A DNA stretch of 64,000 nt from Stratiolaelaps scimitus (GCA_019614645.1 JABWDB010000009.1:5747501-5811500); one strand, 5' to 3'. Positions 1 through 14,495 are shown, counted from the stretch's first letter. Numbers and translations are program-made. Notes: a model not told the origin generated them from the letters alone.

Positions 1-3000
1 CCGGGCTCGCCGATTTGAAGTTAACGTCGTCCAAGAACGTCTCCATTGTTTGAGCACCGTCAGCATCGTTGCAACTGTTGACACAACTGTTTGATTTCAT
101 TCGCCGTTCGCCTTATACGAGAAAAAAAAAGGTATATGAGCCATACTTGACCGAAAGATGTCCCGAGAAAAATGGTGGGCCCAGTGTCGGACAGCCAAGA
201 TCCACTGCTTGCATGTCCAACCAGCTGGATATCATCGGGCCGCTAGGCTTGGATCATCGTGTTAATTAAGTCCTCGATAAGGTTCATAGATCAGGCCATC
301 GGTTCTTCGCCGTCAGCCTGCAGAGCATATCTGTTGGCCTGCACCGGTCTGACACCGAACGGGGAAACGCAAATTATGCGAGCAGCAAAAGGCAACAGTC
401 GATAGCCAGTCGGTAGAGTGGCGTCAGGCAGGCAGCCAACCAGATACACAGACGTACCTCATCCATGTATGTAGATATACACGCATGGTGCGCTAACTAC
501 TCTCGGCACATCCTGTGTACGCCTTTGGGCACAAGCCCTCCTGTGCAATGGCCAATCGAGTGACGGTTCTTGCATCTAGCGCCTCGACGCCTCGAGCTAG
601 CTAGCCTGCTGAGAGAGGCTATCATTGGAGAGGCTCCATGGAAAATGGGCTTCGGGAGTGTCTAGCACTAAGCAATCTCGGAGCCATATATCAACTAAGG
701 AGCTCATAGGTCTGCCTTAGCTACGTTGGTCGCTCGTCTCTACCCCCCGAGCACTGTATTTGGAGTGGCATCGAGTCGGAGAGGACTCCCCTGACGAAGT
801 CTCGGTGGTAAGCGGGCGTCGACGGAGCCCAGATGGAAAGAGACACAGAGTCAGGGCAACCCGGTGGTCGGTGGGGGACTAATTCCCCCTTGCCTCTCCG
901 TCGAACGTGCTTTCTAGTGAAAATGGCACAAGAACTCGCCTCTTGAAAGTACCAGCTCCGGCACCGTCTGTGGCCGCTCCAGGCGATGGCGCTTTCCGTG
1001 AAATATGAGCCGCCTCCAGGAGTCTGTGAGGCCAGGGGGTGTACTGCAGAAATTTACAGGGGGAGGAAGTGCAATAGGAGTGAAAGTCTTGGGGTGGTCG
1101 GTAGGTAGAACCAGCCAGGTGACTACGTTCTCGTAAGACATAACGCTCCCCTCTAACTTCAATCCCATCGTAAAGCTTACGGATGAGAGCAGTGAGCGGA
1201 GATGGGGGGAGGGGGAGGGGTCTAGGTGAAGCGGTTGTGACGCCTATCTGCCTCTGCCGTTGCAGACATATCCTCTATTCTTCTGCTCGATGTATGCGTG
1301 CACACGAATTAGTAGCCACCTATAAAACATTAAATACCATTCATATGTACTATAGTGTATATGTACGTGAGAACAACAGCGATTTCACGGCAATGCCATT
1401 TTCTCTGCCTAGTCATCCAGTAGTTGCCTTAACCTCACAGCTGAGAAAGGCAGCGCAGTGCTCATATATAATATGAATTCTGGGCAGGATTTCCCGTGAC
1501 TACCAGGACGCTGTGTAGACTCTGCTCGTCGCTCTAGCTGTCCGGGGATAACTAGCCAATTTACAACCAAGTGCACATAATTGGAGCAATACCCCAGTTG
1601 CAGCTCGTCTATTTCATCTTCTGCAATCGTCATCGTCACAGGCGTCGACCTCCGCCCTTAGCATTCCCGGCCGAATAAACAAGTTGAATAAATTTGTACG
1701 ACGCAAAGAAATCGTGCGTTATTAGTTCGCCGTTCGTCTGCTAGTCGCTGAGATCCAGCAAAGTGCCTGGGTGTATCGGCCTTGATCCTCATGTTTGCCT
1801 CCTTTTTCGAAACACACCAATCGCCTCGGCCTTACAGCCAAAGGAAACGGGACCTCCATGGGGTCCGTTTCCTGCCAATAGCTTTGTTCTGTAGAATACG
1901 ATCCGTCTCCAACAGCTGATGGGGGTCGGGAGCCGTGATCCATCCACTGGGCCGGTATCTATCTTTACGTCTATTCCTCCCGATCAGACATATTTCCCCT
2001 CGTCCATCTTGACATCATAGCTGGCGACATATCGCATCTCTCTCACACTCGGAGGCGTAGTCGTCGTCGCCGCCGCCGACGCCGCTGCTGTTGTCACAGT
2101 CGTCGCAATACGAATAGACAGACAGAGACCGACCATCGCTGTGAGCGACCATGAAGGCAGCGGACACGGCTGATGCTGATGATACCCAGACCGGAAAGAT
2201 TTTCCTCTGCGACCACTCACTTAGTCGCCAGTGCTCTCGGTGCCGGTGGCACTAGAAACGCACCTGTCTGATTACGCTAGTTTTCCTTTTAACTGGCCAG
2301 CATCTCGTCCCCTTGTACGTTCCGCGTGTTCCAGCCAATGTAATATCTCCACAGTTGCAATATCCTCGCCCATCCACATACATATGTAGGTCGAGTAGGC
2401 CGACGTCTCCATAGAGCTGGAAGACTACACTGGCTGGGAAGACCATCACAGCATGGAATAATTCGACGACAATCCCGAAACCAACAACGCGGACAACGTC
2501 GACGGTCACGACAACAGCAGCCACCCTGACGATAGCCACATAGAAGCGCTGAAGGGGCGAACGGAACGCCGATCTCACTGAACGCAGGCAACGCCCATCG
2601 AACGTCGTCCGTCCGTCTCTCTGCCCGTTCGTTCTGTTCCGCTTTGACTTCCTTCCTTGATCTTCGCGAATCCGTTGATGCTGCCGGTAGTGCTTCTGCT
2701 GGTGCTCGACTCGGTGTCTGATCTCTTCACTTCCTTTCTGCTTTTTTCTGCCATCCCCCCACGATTTCTTCGCCCCCCCCCCCGGGGTCCGTGCGCTCAT
2801 TGGAGTCTGGTTGTGTCATCTCGTATATCCTCTCCGGGTACCCCACCCGAGCCCCCTGTATCCTGTCACCCGATCGCCACTCGATCCGAGGCCGACTCCA
2901 GCCGACTCGATCCGGCAGCCTGCCTCTGCCTGCCTCTGCTCCCGCAAGGGATACGTGGAGTCGGATTTCGATCTGCGTGCTCCATCGTCGACGACGCTCA

Positions 3001-6000
3001 CCTCTCAAAGGCACGAACGAACGAGCAAGCCGACGAGCTAGCTGGCACGCAGGCAGGCAATAGTGGACAAATCGCGATGCCCACTACTCGTCGTCATCGT
3101 AACTCCGCCAGCAGAACGGTACGAAGGGGGGCGAATGGGTAAGGAGAGTCGACGCCGATCGGTCTATGGCACTGTACTATGCCATATGGTTGGCACATGC
3201 GTAGGTGTGGCTGGAGTATTCATTGCAGCAATTCGTGAAGAAGACATCGCCAATATTCTCTCCGCTCCTCTGCTACGCATCATCATATCTCTCTCTGTAT
3301 CTCTCTCTCTCTCCACCCAGAGCTTCGAGCAGCACGAGCGTCATTGCTATCGTCTGGTCCGCCGGCTAACACAATGCCACTGTATACTGCGTTATGCTGG
3401 TGATGCAGCAAGGCATTCGAATGCCCTGCATATCAGGTTCTCACTTTATCATTTTGCCGTTGCCACCTGACGACACGCTCTGTGCAGTTGTTCACTGATG
3501 CGCTCTCTCACTATCCCTCGCTATTCAGCTCGTTGCTTCTGTTCCTTTGTGGTTATCCACGAAAAAAACAAGATTCCACCATCTGCTCATGTTCGTGGCT
3601 GCCCTGATCTTATCACGTCGAGACAACGATAGGCACGACGGCGAACAAGCCTGGCGGCGGTCAGCCTCTCCACAACTAAATAAAGCTTCAGAGAGGAGAG
3701 ATTGAAAGCCGAGGGGGGGAGGGCGAAAGCAGATGAGCATATCGTCCCTTTTCTCTAGAGCGTCCGATCTATGCGTGACGTTCCGGCCACGGGTCTCTCC
3801 TACCTCGACTGCTGCCCAGCTCTCCCCTCAAGTCGAGCAATGCATTCTATGCAACTGATGCTTGCGATGTAGAAAGCAAGCAGCTGAGCGCTGAACAACA
3901 ATAAGATATTTAAATGGGGCGGCGACACCATAATAGACAAAGAATGCGGGAGACAGAGATACCCCCCACCGACGGATGCCTGTCGGTGAATGTGGTTGGG
4001 TGCCGGTGAGCGAGGAAGGATTTGCCTCGTCTGAGCGCATCCCACTGCATTCGCGCAGCCACATACGCCACTTCCCGTGCCGCTTCCGTGAGCGTTTCAA
4101 GACGATAGAACAACAACAAGGAAGAAGGAGTGTCAAGATGGAAGCAGCTCTGTGCTCCATCCAGCTCCGAGTCCCCTGGACCCCCACCCCAACAAGGCTC
4201 CATCGTCCGTCGTATGCGAGCGGGGTGTCCCCTTGCTCTGCCATCTCTCGTACCAAAGTTCCGTAAAGTAATCAACTTGTTTATCTTGAGCTGACGGCCG
4301 GAAGCCGTCGCCCAACCCCTCCCCGGCTGCTCGGCGGGGAGCCGGAGGGATCCCAGCTAAAAGGGTACCACGCTCGCTTGTCCCGTCCGCATGGACCGAA
4401 CGAAATGGGACGGGGCAGGCCAACAAGACGCTAGCTCGATATAAGAGCCCCAGAGAGGAGAGCCCCATCGGCCAAACCTGCCGCCTAACCTATCGCTCTC
4501 CTGCCACCAATAGCAGGCACCGAAAGCGCCTGCAAGCCAACCAGCCAACCGAACACATCCAGAAGCTAGAGAGACGCCAGCCATCGCGCTGCCGCTGCCG
4601 TCGTCATCCAGCTGTTCAGAAGGTAAGGCAATATATTGTCTAGCTGAGTAAAGCTTCCTACGCAATTGGGGGGGGGGGGGCAACGCAAAGAAGGGCAACG
4701 TTCCATTCGTCCCAGGCCCTTTTGGCCGGCCATCCGTTCAGCGAGTGGCGGGACGGGGGTGTCGGAAGTGTACCGCTGGCTACTTCAAGATACTTAGTCG
4801 CTTCCTTATTCTTAGATTATTTTTAATAAGATTACGACTTCCTCTTCGAGCTCGGTGGGGAAGCTATGTGTGGAACGGTGGAAAACGCAATGTCGATGGG
4901 GACTCGTAGGAGCATCATCCGCGTGTGTGTGTGTGTGTGAGTAGCAGGGGTGCTGTTATACTTCGCAACAAAAGTAAACATCGATAAAAATATACGGGAA
5001 GCAAAAAATACTGCACCTTCGAAGCTTGTGGAACAAGCCGGCAGGGAGTAAGACGCGAATGGAGAAGGCGGAAGGCTTCGCCACTGACGTAGTGGCAGGA
5101 CAACCATACGCAAGAGGCAACGCGACCAAGCCTGAAATAAGCAGATGTGTGTTTTTTGGCCAAAAAATAGTGCACCCTTTTCTTTCACCGGGGGGCCACT
5201 GTTGATACCTGCAATTGCCCTGTGACGCACCATACCACTGATGCACTATCGGCTTGTACATCTATTCCTCCAAGCATTGTGCAGGCGTCCAACATGAAAT
5301 ATCCCCCGAAACTGGCTGAACTCTATATATGCGTATACAACATACACCTGAGCGTCAACATCTGCAGTCCCCTTATTTCTTAACTGGAAACGAACGCGCC
5401 TGCAGCTAGCTAAATAGCCCAACAGCCAACGCGTGAGGCCAAAGTACAACTAAAACACTGGCCGACCCTGTCCCCGGACCCCTACAGACACTCCGAGGAG
5501 AACATTCATGCGCGTTGTTACCAGCCGGCCAGCGCAGCATTCTTTCGTCACCGGTTCAAAAAATTCAACTTTCCGCGTCGTTCGCCTCAGCTGTGCCCCA
5601 TAGTGCTGCTGCACCCCCCCCCCTCCCAGCCCTCGTATGCGTGGTGCCGGTGGCCGCGGCGAGGGCCCTGGCAGGGTCGTGATGGCGAGCCCTTCGGGCC
5701 GAGCCGGATAGAGGAAACACGATCTCTGTTCGTTCGTTTGTGCCAGTCCCGTTTCGTTGCTGGCCTCCCGCCAGACGAAGGAGCCCCAAAGGCGAATCTG
5801 AGGGCCCAGCCTGTGTTTACGTCCCGTCTTAGTAAAGGAATCTTAAGATTGTTTTGAGACCCGAACGGCGTTGTCGACCCCTTACGCCGGCCTGCCTTCC
5901 TGCCTGCAGCAGAGCCACGTTCTCGACCGGCCCCTTCGTTCAGGTTGCGAGAAGGGAGCAAGCAAAGAGGGCAGAGTGGTAAGGAGGGTCGACATCCGGG

Positions 6001-6549
6001 GGTCAGCAAGAAAGCCGCCAGGAGGCAACGCCAGCGGACTCTGCCACGATGAACGGCTGGCGTCGCAGAAGAGAGCAGAGAGGGCGCATTGACGCTGAGC
6101 GCGGAGTAAACGCGGCAAGCAAAGCCGAGAGCCGTCTAGAGACGAGAGAACGCCGATCATCCAAGCTTCCTGATTTATTATGGTTTACTGCTCGAATGTG
6201 TTCGGTCTTTGCTGCGTTTCAGCCACCGCCGATGCTGTTGGTGGTGCTGCTGCTGCTTTATGTGCAGAGTGTTGTAGTAGCAGTAGCAGCAGAGTAGCGT
6301 GGCGTTGCCTCGTTCCATGATGCCACGACTAGCCTCCAAGCAGGTTTTAACTTTGAAGCCACCGATCTTGGTGGCCGAGCAGGAAGAAGTTTCCCTGCGT
6401 GCAAAAGCTGGGGTCGCTCAGCGTGAGGCGTCGGCAAGGAACGAAGGATAGCGGCGGACGACGACCGAGGACCACTGGATGGAAGAGCTCAGTAAAAGTA
6501 TGCAAGCAACAAGATCCGGTGACTTATAACCTCTTCGTAGCCAGCTCAC
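1..6549. other. Mostly non-coding stretch with no convincing gene
   Basis: Reading frames are short and overlap on both strands, with no consistent codon bias. I see short CT-rich tracts near 3290-3320, a (GT)n run at 4922-4939, and pure C or G tracts at 2773, 4668 and 5614. One good plus-strand donor-like site lies at 4621 (AAG before GTAAGG), which could end a 5' untranslated exon, but nothing fixes its start. One weak exon candidate at 3321-3436 is listed separately. Confidence 0.5.
3321..3436 (+). CDS. Weak candidate exon, unknown product
   Basis: A long CT-rich tract ends in a CAG acceptor at 3320. It is followed by 116 bases open in the frame reading SFEQHERHCYRLVRRL and ending ATATCAG before GTTCTC. 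The acceptor comes from a microsatellite, so it may be chance, and the donor is weak. Without the donor, the frame runs on to a stop at 3470. No domain is recognised. This is best treated as a low-grade exon prediction. Confidence 0.12.
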
Positions 6550-6622
6550 TTGGCCCTTCTCGTAGATGGTCGAGGTGTTCCCCACGAACACTTCAATCCC
6601 ACACGCCGCTATATATGTTAGC
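6550..6622 (-). CDS. Candidate internal exon, unknown product
   Basis: On the minus strand, an AATAG acceptor is followed by 73 bases. One leading base completes a split codon, then 24 open codons end in GGCCAA directly before GTGAGC. The frame includes GIEVFVGNTSTIYEKGQ. By my hand count most codons end in G or C (about 17 of the last 20), which is unlike the surrounding sequence and typical of coding DNA in a GC3-biased genome. The polypyrimidine tract of the acceptor is only fair. Just past the donor the same frame reads VSWLRR, which recalls immunoglobulin strands, but I do not think that is enough to assign a family. Confidence 0.25.
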
Positions 6623-8131
6623 CTATTGGTCGTCGGTAGGCCAGGCATTACTCGCAGAGCACCCAGCACGCCCCCCCAAGCCCCCGTTAGCCCGCTCCTT
6701 CCAAGCGGGAACTTGTGCTGCCATTTCGCTTTCTCCTCCGGGTTCTCCCCATCTCCACCTCTCATTCTCGGGACTCTGAACACACCGCGCCACTGCTCGT
6801 TACAACCAACACGACACCAAGCCAAACACCTAAGCTCTAAATCAGCACTGCCATCCACAGGCAGCCAGAGCCGTACAGGCCTCAGCGCAGGGGCCGGAGG
6901 CTTTACCCCTGGCTACTACTCGTCCGTCGTCGCTCTGTGTGCAACATACTAAAGAGCGGCACTCGCAATGGCCACAGCCACCGCTTTCGTCGACAGGTCG
7001 TCGGAGCGTGTGAGCTGTGTGAACTCAAGTTCACACACTTCATAATACCGGCTGCCCGCACAGCGAGACCGAGCTGAGGCTGAGGCCGACGCCGGCGCAT
7101 GGACTTCACAGGACCGAGTGTCGACTGAGAGTCGACACTTTAGCCAAGTCGCGCGCTGCTAATTCGACCGGCGAAGGGGCGGAGTGCCGAAGTGCCAGCG
7201 GTTTCCTATGGGTGGAGCAGGTCGAGAGATGGTAGTCCAGCGGCATCTAACGCTTCGCATAGAGAGTTGCTCCGGCGTGCTAGCAGGAATGAGGAGGGAG
7301 ATTTGCCGGCAACTGCTCTCTCTCTCTCTCGCTGGGCTGCCGGAGGCCGGAAGATAGAGGGTAAGAGAGACGGGGAGACAGAGCGCGCCAATACAGAACA
7401 TCTGTGGTCGAGCCATATCTATGCGGTGGCCTGCATACCAACTACATGGCCTATTAGATGAGCGCTAGGAGACTACCTACCGATGGCGCCTCTACATCAC
7501 ACACCAATTACTGAGCCAGAGTAGTGGCTCTCCCCAAGTTGCTTCCGTCACTGCGGCAGTGGCGGCGGCGGCAGCGGCGGCAGCTGAGGCTGCTGCTGCT
7601 GCTGCCGGCAACACGAGCTTGACTTGAGGGTAAGAGACTTGAAACGCAGACCGCCCGGCCCGACCAGCCACTCTAGTCAAGACCCCCGAGGCTTCTTCGC
7701 ACGCTGCTGCTGCTGCTGCCGACACAGCACAGCATAGAGGATCTTGTTGCATTTTACATCAGCATCAGCAAACCTCGTACGTCAACCTCGCCTTGATACT
7801 AGCTATCCCCAAACGGCAGCTGCACAGTTGCAGTGGCCACGTGAAACTTCAAGTCAGTATGAAGCCAGGTCCTTATCACTCAACAAGTCGCCTCCCGTCT
7901 CTCTGCTACGCCAGAGACAGGACGCTTGCGCTCGACGAAGCTCGAGGCAGCCAAAAACGCCCAGCCCTCGACGTTCAGGCAGACCCGTAGGCAAGGCAAT
8001 AAAACGGGCACCCGCAACATTTGTCGAGTTGGTCAAATATACCACCTTGTTCGTACCGTCCTGTGCCCGGCTTTCTGTCCGGGTCATATATGAGACTTCG
8101 TTCTTCTTCTATTCGGCCAACGAAACCTTGC

Positions 8132-8132
8132 A

Positions 8133-8173
<41 letters not shown>
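8132..8173. repeat. (TA)n microsatellite interrupted by TG
   Basis: About 42 bases of alternating TA with a single TG step inside, flanked by ordinary sequence. It has the same (TA)n-TG-(TA)n design as the loci at 13.9, 34.5, 46.0 and 53.5 kb. Confidence 0.95.
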
Positions 8174-11100
8174 GGTAGTGTTTATATAATATTTATATTA
8201 TACATTATGTCGTATAACTTCCGCCGCCACAGCAGCCGCTCGCTCTTTCGGCCTACTCCGCTGCTGTCGTATGCGCACACGTGTACTCATATTCCATATA
8301 GTATTAGAGCAAGCACGCATTTTCATATGCGAACAGCGAAACGCACATACCCTTGCATGCGCAGATGCATGCATGGCCCCATTGCAGCAGCATACGCAAC
8401 ACGCCGACAACATCAACCGCCTGACGCATATGAATCTCTCACTGGTGACTACGACATCGGCAACTACTCTACCACTATTGCTACTACAACCGAATCTTTT
8501 CAGCTGCTAATTACGGCGGTTGTTTAGCAAATTAATGAAGCGTCGAGGCTCAATCATATAATATAGGCCCTCTCTTTGTTTGGTCGCCCACGTGTAGTTG
8601 ATACGTGGGTTTGAAACTGCCGACAGTGTATCCGATTATCATCGAATATAATGATGTTTCTAGACTGCAGGCAACTATTCCCACAGCTTTGCCCGACGAA
8701 AGCACGGCATCTCACCTGGAGCAGGCCAGACCCTCGGTAGTTGTTACCAGAACGAGTATAACTGCGTCGACACATTCTCGAGCTGATTAAATATCAGATC
8801 AGATGAAACCAAGCACTAAGAGCACGAGACGGTGGTATGCCCTCGCGGCATTGTTTTACCAAAACTGACAGAGCGACTCTCGCGTTCTCCTGAAGTCGCT
8901 GCCGTTGACAACGCAGCTGGTGAACGACGACCGGGGTTAACCTCTGCCTTGACCAGTCACCATACGATTACAAGCGTTAAACTAAGTTCCCTGTGGCGAC
9001 AGATAACCGCTGAGCTCCTCATCGAGAGATGCCGTTATAATATAAACGTGCACACACGAAACGATCAATCGACGAATTGATCATTGCCGAGTTAACTCCA
9101 CGAGAGATTGTCATCGATTTTGACACGGCGCCGCAGTTCTGTTCGTATTTCGTAAAAAAATCGATCGTTTTCGTTGGCCCTCGAGTTTTCTCTCCCTCTC
9201 CTCATCCTCCGATCCCCCCCCCCCCCTTCAACAAGGGCTTAGCGGCCAACGGGAGCGTTAGCCGTGACGGCCTCATTTTCCTTCTGTAGATTCTATGTGC
9301 ATTGTTGAGCAACGCTGTTAGCGGGAGATTTATAATCTCCACCACCGCCGCCTCCTTGTATCGGGTCAGGGCCGAGAATACGGGAAGAGTCTCAAAACGG
9401 TCAAATCCAACAGCAAAATGGCAACGCCATCGTACGCCGCCGCGCTCCAGTTGTCGCCGACTGCTGTGATGTGGCGACTGTCAAGTGCCGCATTTCCGGC
9501 TATCCTGTCAGCGGCTTCCCGTCCTATCCACGTGTTGTATTTCCTTCAGGCTTTCTATGCGATCGTGTGCCCGGTTGCGCTCCCCGCCCCCATGCATACA
9601 ATGGAATATCACGACATGACATGACTATGGCTGATGGCCATTTTAAAGGACAGCTGCAGCTAACTTTGCTTCGACGAAATCTATGGGGAGTAACTGACAT
9701 TGTATAGAACACATTGCATACACGAGCGTGCGCAGAGTCCACAGTGTCACTTCGTGAGTGTTTTCTAAAGTCCGTCTGTTCTGCAGCTGGTGACTCGACT
9801 GCTATCGCTGCCGCGTCACACAACCAGAACCATCAAGACGGTTCATTGTAAGCGGCAAGTTGTTATTACCTGAGGGCCTCTGGCCTTAGGCGATGTCGTT
9901 ACCTACGCGCTGATTATGACAAAGCCTGTGTTCAACCGATTATAAGCGTCGGTCTATTGCCGCTGCGAGTGTGGGCACTGTTTCGTAAACATATTACAGA
10001 AAATCCTAACAATTTTGCCATGCGTCAACAACGCCAGTTGGCTGATTGCGTAAACGGCACTAGCGAGCAATAGGTACTAATAACTAGGCAGACTATATTG
10101 ATGTATCATCACTGAATGCGTACCCAATCTCATCAACAACAGTAAACAAAATACTATTTGCGCCAGTATAAACTGAATAAGTGATAGTGTGAAGATCTTA
10201 TCCCATCCGTGAGAAATCATCGTTGAGGGTATACAAGTTATTTGGGTTCAGGTCGATGTTTTCTCCTTTCTTACTAACCAGCTGCAATGATAACTGCTTT
10301 GTCAATGGATAGACGTCCAGCACGGCCTAAGCTACCCCACAGGGAATGAAGGCTTAGGCTTCGTCGATATCTATGATGTGAGTTCACGAAGCCGGCGGAG
10401 GCCCGCATCGCATGGGCGGTTAATGCTACTACGGGTATATCTAATCGACATGCCCCAAAAACAGGTCTCAGGGCAATGTCTCAGCAGTGGATTGTAGCTC
10501 ACGCCCGCAGCTCAGCCTTTCCCTTCTCGGCTATACGGTGTCGTCCACCTCACGATGCAGACCCCAGACGACCTGCCACCCCACCGACCACTGCGGTACC
10601 ATTTCGCTCCATCTTGTGGCTGCACGAACTCATCGGCCAGCCTAGCAGGGTTGTATGTTCCTTTCGTCCCCGCCCTCGATACCCGTATCCTGCAAACTAC
10701 GACTAGTACATTTCTAATGCTCTAACCCCCTACCTCGAGGCGGCGGCAAATCGACCAGTGCCGGGGTTCTAGGACACGCGTCCAGGAAGCTAGCTGCATC
10801 CTGAGGATTGCTTGTGTCCGCCAGTAATACAACCGCCCCTGAGCTGACTGGGTGGCCCGGAATGATATGAGCGCTACCCCGCCACTCCCCAAAACAAAAT
10901 GCCGTTGCCCTATGCTGATCACTTATTAGGACAGTGAGCGGGAGAACTAGATTCCCTCGATCTTCTCGATAGTGAATAGCAGCAGTAGTAGTAGTGGTAT
11001 ACAGTGGTAAGGCAAGCGGTGCCATCACCGCTGCCGTCACGGCAGCCTCTGCAGTGTCAACTAGCGCTATACTATCCACCATCGCCAGCCACTCGGGTCA

Positions 11101-13913
11101 GTGGCAATCCCCATCTCATTAACCACTGCTACCACCACCCAAGAGGTCGCGCAGTCGAGCCACCATCACGAAGATCACCTCTGCAGTGGTCCCGCAGTGG
11201 CCGTCCATTGGTGCTAAGCCATGGTCTGGTGGCAACGGCGATTGCAGCCATAGCGACAACCCTCCCCCCCACTCGCTAACTAAGAACTTCTCGCGACCGG
11301 CTCCGAGCTCCAGCAGGCCCGAAGCAGAGCGTGAAGCCGTCCGCTTGGACACAACCACTCACCCACGATAGGTGACACGTCCCGTGGTGAAGGGTGTTGT
11401 CCAACGAAGTAGCTATGCAATGCGTTGCTCTCTTTTCTTTTCGTTGCGAAGAACTTGTCGATGACTAGATGAGGAGACATATGTAGCTAGATGGGATCTT
11501 CGAGACGATTTGTTGATTAGCATCTGCACAGCCGCCTCCGTGTGATTCTTCGCTACGTCTAACGTCAGCGTTCTGCCCCAGCCAACGACCTACCGATGTA
11601 TGCTTTGGCTTCAGGGTGGCCCGGCAGAATGTAACCGGGTCACCCCCCTTCCCCCCCCCGGGGGCGCGCGCGCTCCCCCATCACTCCCCCATAAAACGTC
11701 TACTTTCGCCGCGTTTTGTCATCACAGCAGCTAGCCGTAGTTGTACCACCCGTTCGTATGGATCATCTCCTTTGGCTCACCCCCGCCCTCGATCGGCTTT
11801 CGTCAGTCGCGCGCACTAAACATCGGGCCCATCAGCCAAACCGCCACCGCCGCCGCCTCCTCCTCCACTACGAAACCGACGAACACCCAGCCCGATCTAG
11901 AGAAGGACGTCCGTACAATAGACGGGAGCGCATAACGGCGACAACACGACTCGGACCGACGAGAACGAGCTGGTTCTGCTGCTGCTGCTGCCGCCGCCGT
12001 AGCCGCCACTGTCGTCACCAGCATGAAGAGCGGCATGCGTAAATGAAAAAGAAGAAACTCTCCGGCAGCGCTGGTCGTAGGGCGCGATTTTCAGTTAACG
12101 TTACCCGGTCACCATAATCATCATCACGGAGCGATGCAGGTGGCCAGAACAGCGTCGACGAGCAAGGCGTCTTCAGCAGCGACGGCGTCCAACACATCAC
12201 ATCATCCGAACTGTTTTCGGCCACAAACGCTGGCAGCAATGACAATGTCAAAGAAGCAGCAGCAGAAGAACCAAAGTGGTCGATTGTGTTCCACGCCTCT
12301 CACCGGCGGAGTCCTCCGAGCCAAATGCTCGACGTGGTTGCCAGTCCAACGAGAACGAGCGGCCCCCTGTGATCGCCGGCTCGTGGATTGCAGTAGGTTA
12401 CCGGTGCCCCCGCCCCGTGCGTAGGCTTTCGCCGACATCGTCGATCGCCTGCCTCGAACAACGATTGTCGCCTTTGCCTCGAAACGGATGGCTCTAACCA
12501 TCGCGTCGTGTGCGTCTTTAACTCGTTCCCATTAGTTACTCGTTGGCTTATTCCGTCCGTTTCATTTGTCTCTAATGGCTGCGCGTGAGTGTGTGTGTGT
12601 CCGTCCGTCTCGGCGTCTAGAGATATGTGCTTGTTCTATTGCGGGATGAATTCATATCTCCTTCGAATTGTGTCTGGCCTGTGTCCCCCGGGGGCGCGAA
12701 GACGTTGCAGAAATAACCGGAGGAAAAGGGCGAGCAGATGCAGATATTATTCTTGTTATTATTTCAGTCGACGTTGTAACGATGTTCAGCACACGTGTTG
12801 CAATGAACCTCGCAATCTAGATACGTTTAAAAGCACACATCTGCATCCGAAGAGGTGTTAGCTTAGCGCACAAAGGGGCCGGCAAAATGTGTTATCAAAC
12901 GTCGACACGGTTGCTAGAAGTTAGACACGGCTGTGGTGATAATTCGATCTCCTAATCACCGTTGGAGGTACGTTCTTCAGGCCACTATGGCCATGACAGT
13001 TTCAACGGTATACCGCGTGAAGCTGGAAGGATTAACGCCCTCACGCGGTAGATACGGTCATGACGAACTACCGCAAAAAAAGTTGTCACAAGTCAATTAC
13101 AAGTCAATGGAAATCTGCTAGACAGAAGCAAATCTACCTACAAAAATATAGCAATAATCATCAGTAAAGAGTGCGGACGCTATTCGGAGCTTTTCAGGTT
13201 CGGCGCGCGAGCTGAACTAACAGACAAGAAAGATTTCCTCTTGGCTCACGTGATCATTCAAAAGACGCAGACATCGAGGAGCAGGAGACAGACCGTTGAC
13301 TAGGTCTACCCACTACCGGTAGAGACCACAATCTCCTTCTCATTGAAAAACCCATAACCTACATTAAATTGCCATGCTTACCACGCGTATAGCAAGCCAC
13401 TTTGATGTTCGCAAGGGCGCGCGAGCATTAAAAGTCGCCACGCAGAAGTTGCTGCCGACAAGCTCAGAGCATCACCCTCGCCATGGAGCCTCTCCAGATC
13501 TGTTGGTTGCCATTACACGAGTGATACCTGTAATGCTACCCTGGAAGCTATAGCACGACACATTCTGGCCTTCTCACACCCAGAGGCTACAGCGACGATC
13601 TGACAGCTGGCGCTGCTGTGAGACCATCGCACTGCATCCGCCTCTCGTATTATCAAAGTACGTCCGCATCCATTCATGGCACGTAGCCCGCAGTACGCTC
13701 GGTCAGCCTCAGCAGGCCCGGAGGAATCCGAGCGAACTTCGGAGCCAACTAACAGCATGCAATCACTGATCAGCGAAGCAATTCTCTATGAACGGCAGAT
13801 AGGCCGACTGACCGAGCGACCAGTCCCGCCAACCACTCCCTGAACGTCCTCCCACAAATCTCGCACCCCCCGCCAACACCAAGCGCCCGCAAGCCGCCGA
13901 CGGGTCACCCGTC

Positions 13914-13953
13914 TATATATAAATACATATATATATGTATATATATATATATT
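13914..13953. repeat. (TA)n microsatellite interrupted by TG
   Basis: An alternating TA tract with small interruptions (an AAATAC step and a central TG). It lies between a GC-rich flank and a CTG-rich stretch. Confidence 0.9.
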
Positions 13954-14420
13954 CTCGAAGTGCATTGCTGCTGCTGTTGCCCTCAGTGCGCCGCTAGCTA
14001 GGAGCGTAATATTATAGCGGGTGACCTCGTTATTGTCGCCGTCGCGTGTCGCTCGCTCTCATGTTTCACTAAAGAGATCCTCAACCTCAAACATCATCGA
14101 CCCCCCGACCAAAAATCCCTGTCCCCTCCACGCGCGGCATTGACAAGGCAGAATAATGATATGAGTAATGAGCCAGAGCCACTATATGTTCGTTCGAATT
14201 GTTCGTGTTTGCTTTGTTTTCGCCAGGCGGCCTCAAAACAATGAGACTACACGAAACGCTTGTAATGACTTTAATTGTGTGCCGTGCCTACCTGCGTTCC
14301 ATGAGGCAACGTCACATATGATGGTACAGTAGACCAAAGTTGCTGCACGACTTGATATGTCCTTTTTACGGTTCCCTTCCTGTTTCACACTGCAGAGAAC
14401 GGTGTTTCACGCACATTTGT

Positions 14421-14495
14421 GTGCGCCTTGCAACCGTGGATGCGTGGGTTCGATACCCAGCGTTGCAGATTTGCATTTCGGAGTCGGTCGTACGA
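14421..14495 (+). repeat. tRNA-derived SINE-like fragment, copy A
   Basis: The sequence has a CTTGCAA loop like a tRNA-Ala anticodon loop, then GTGGGTTCGATACCCAG. The latter resembles a T arm with an internal RNA polymerase III B box. It is followed by CAGCGTTGCAGATTTGCAT and TTTCGG. The same blocks occur in the same order at 26172-26258. There is no acceptor stem, so this is not a working tRNA. tRNA-derived SINEs keep this region, so I call it a diverged SINE remnant. Confidence 0.45.

Noticed and set aside
6418..6558. Immunoglobulin-like VSWLRR in a minus-strand frame
   Set aside because: It lies just past a good donor, so it is probably intronic. A six-residue match is not evidence for an Ig domain.
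9418..9707. Cys-containing short frames with a good start context at 9418
   Set aside because: Two overlapping frames are equally plausible, there is no signal peptide, and there is no splice or codon-bias support for either.
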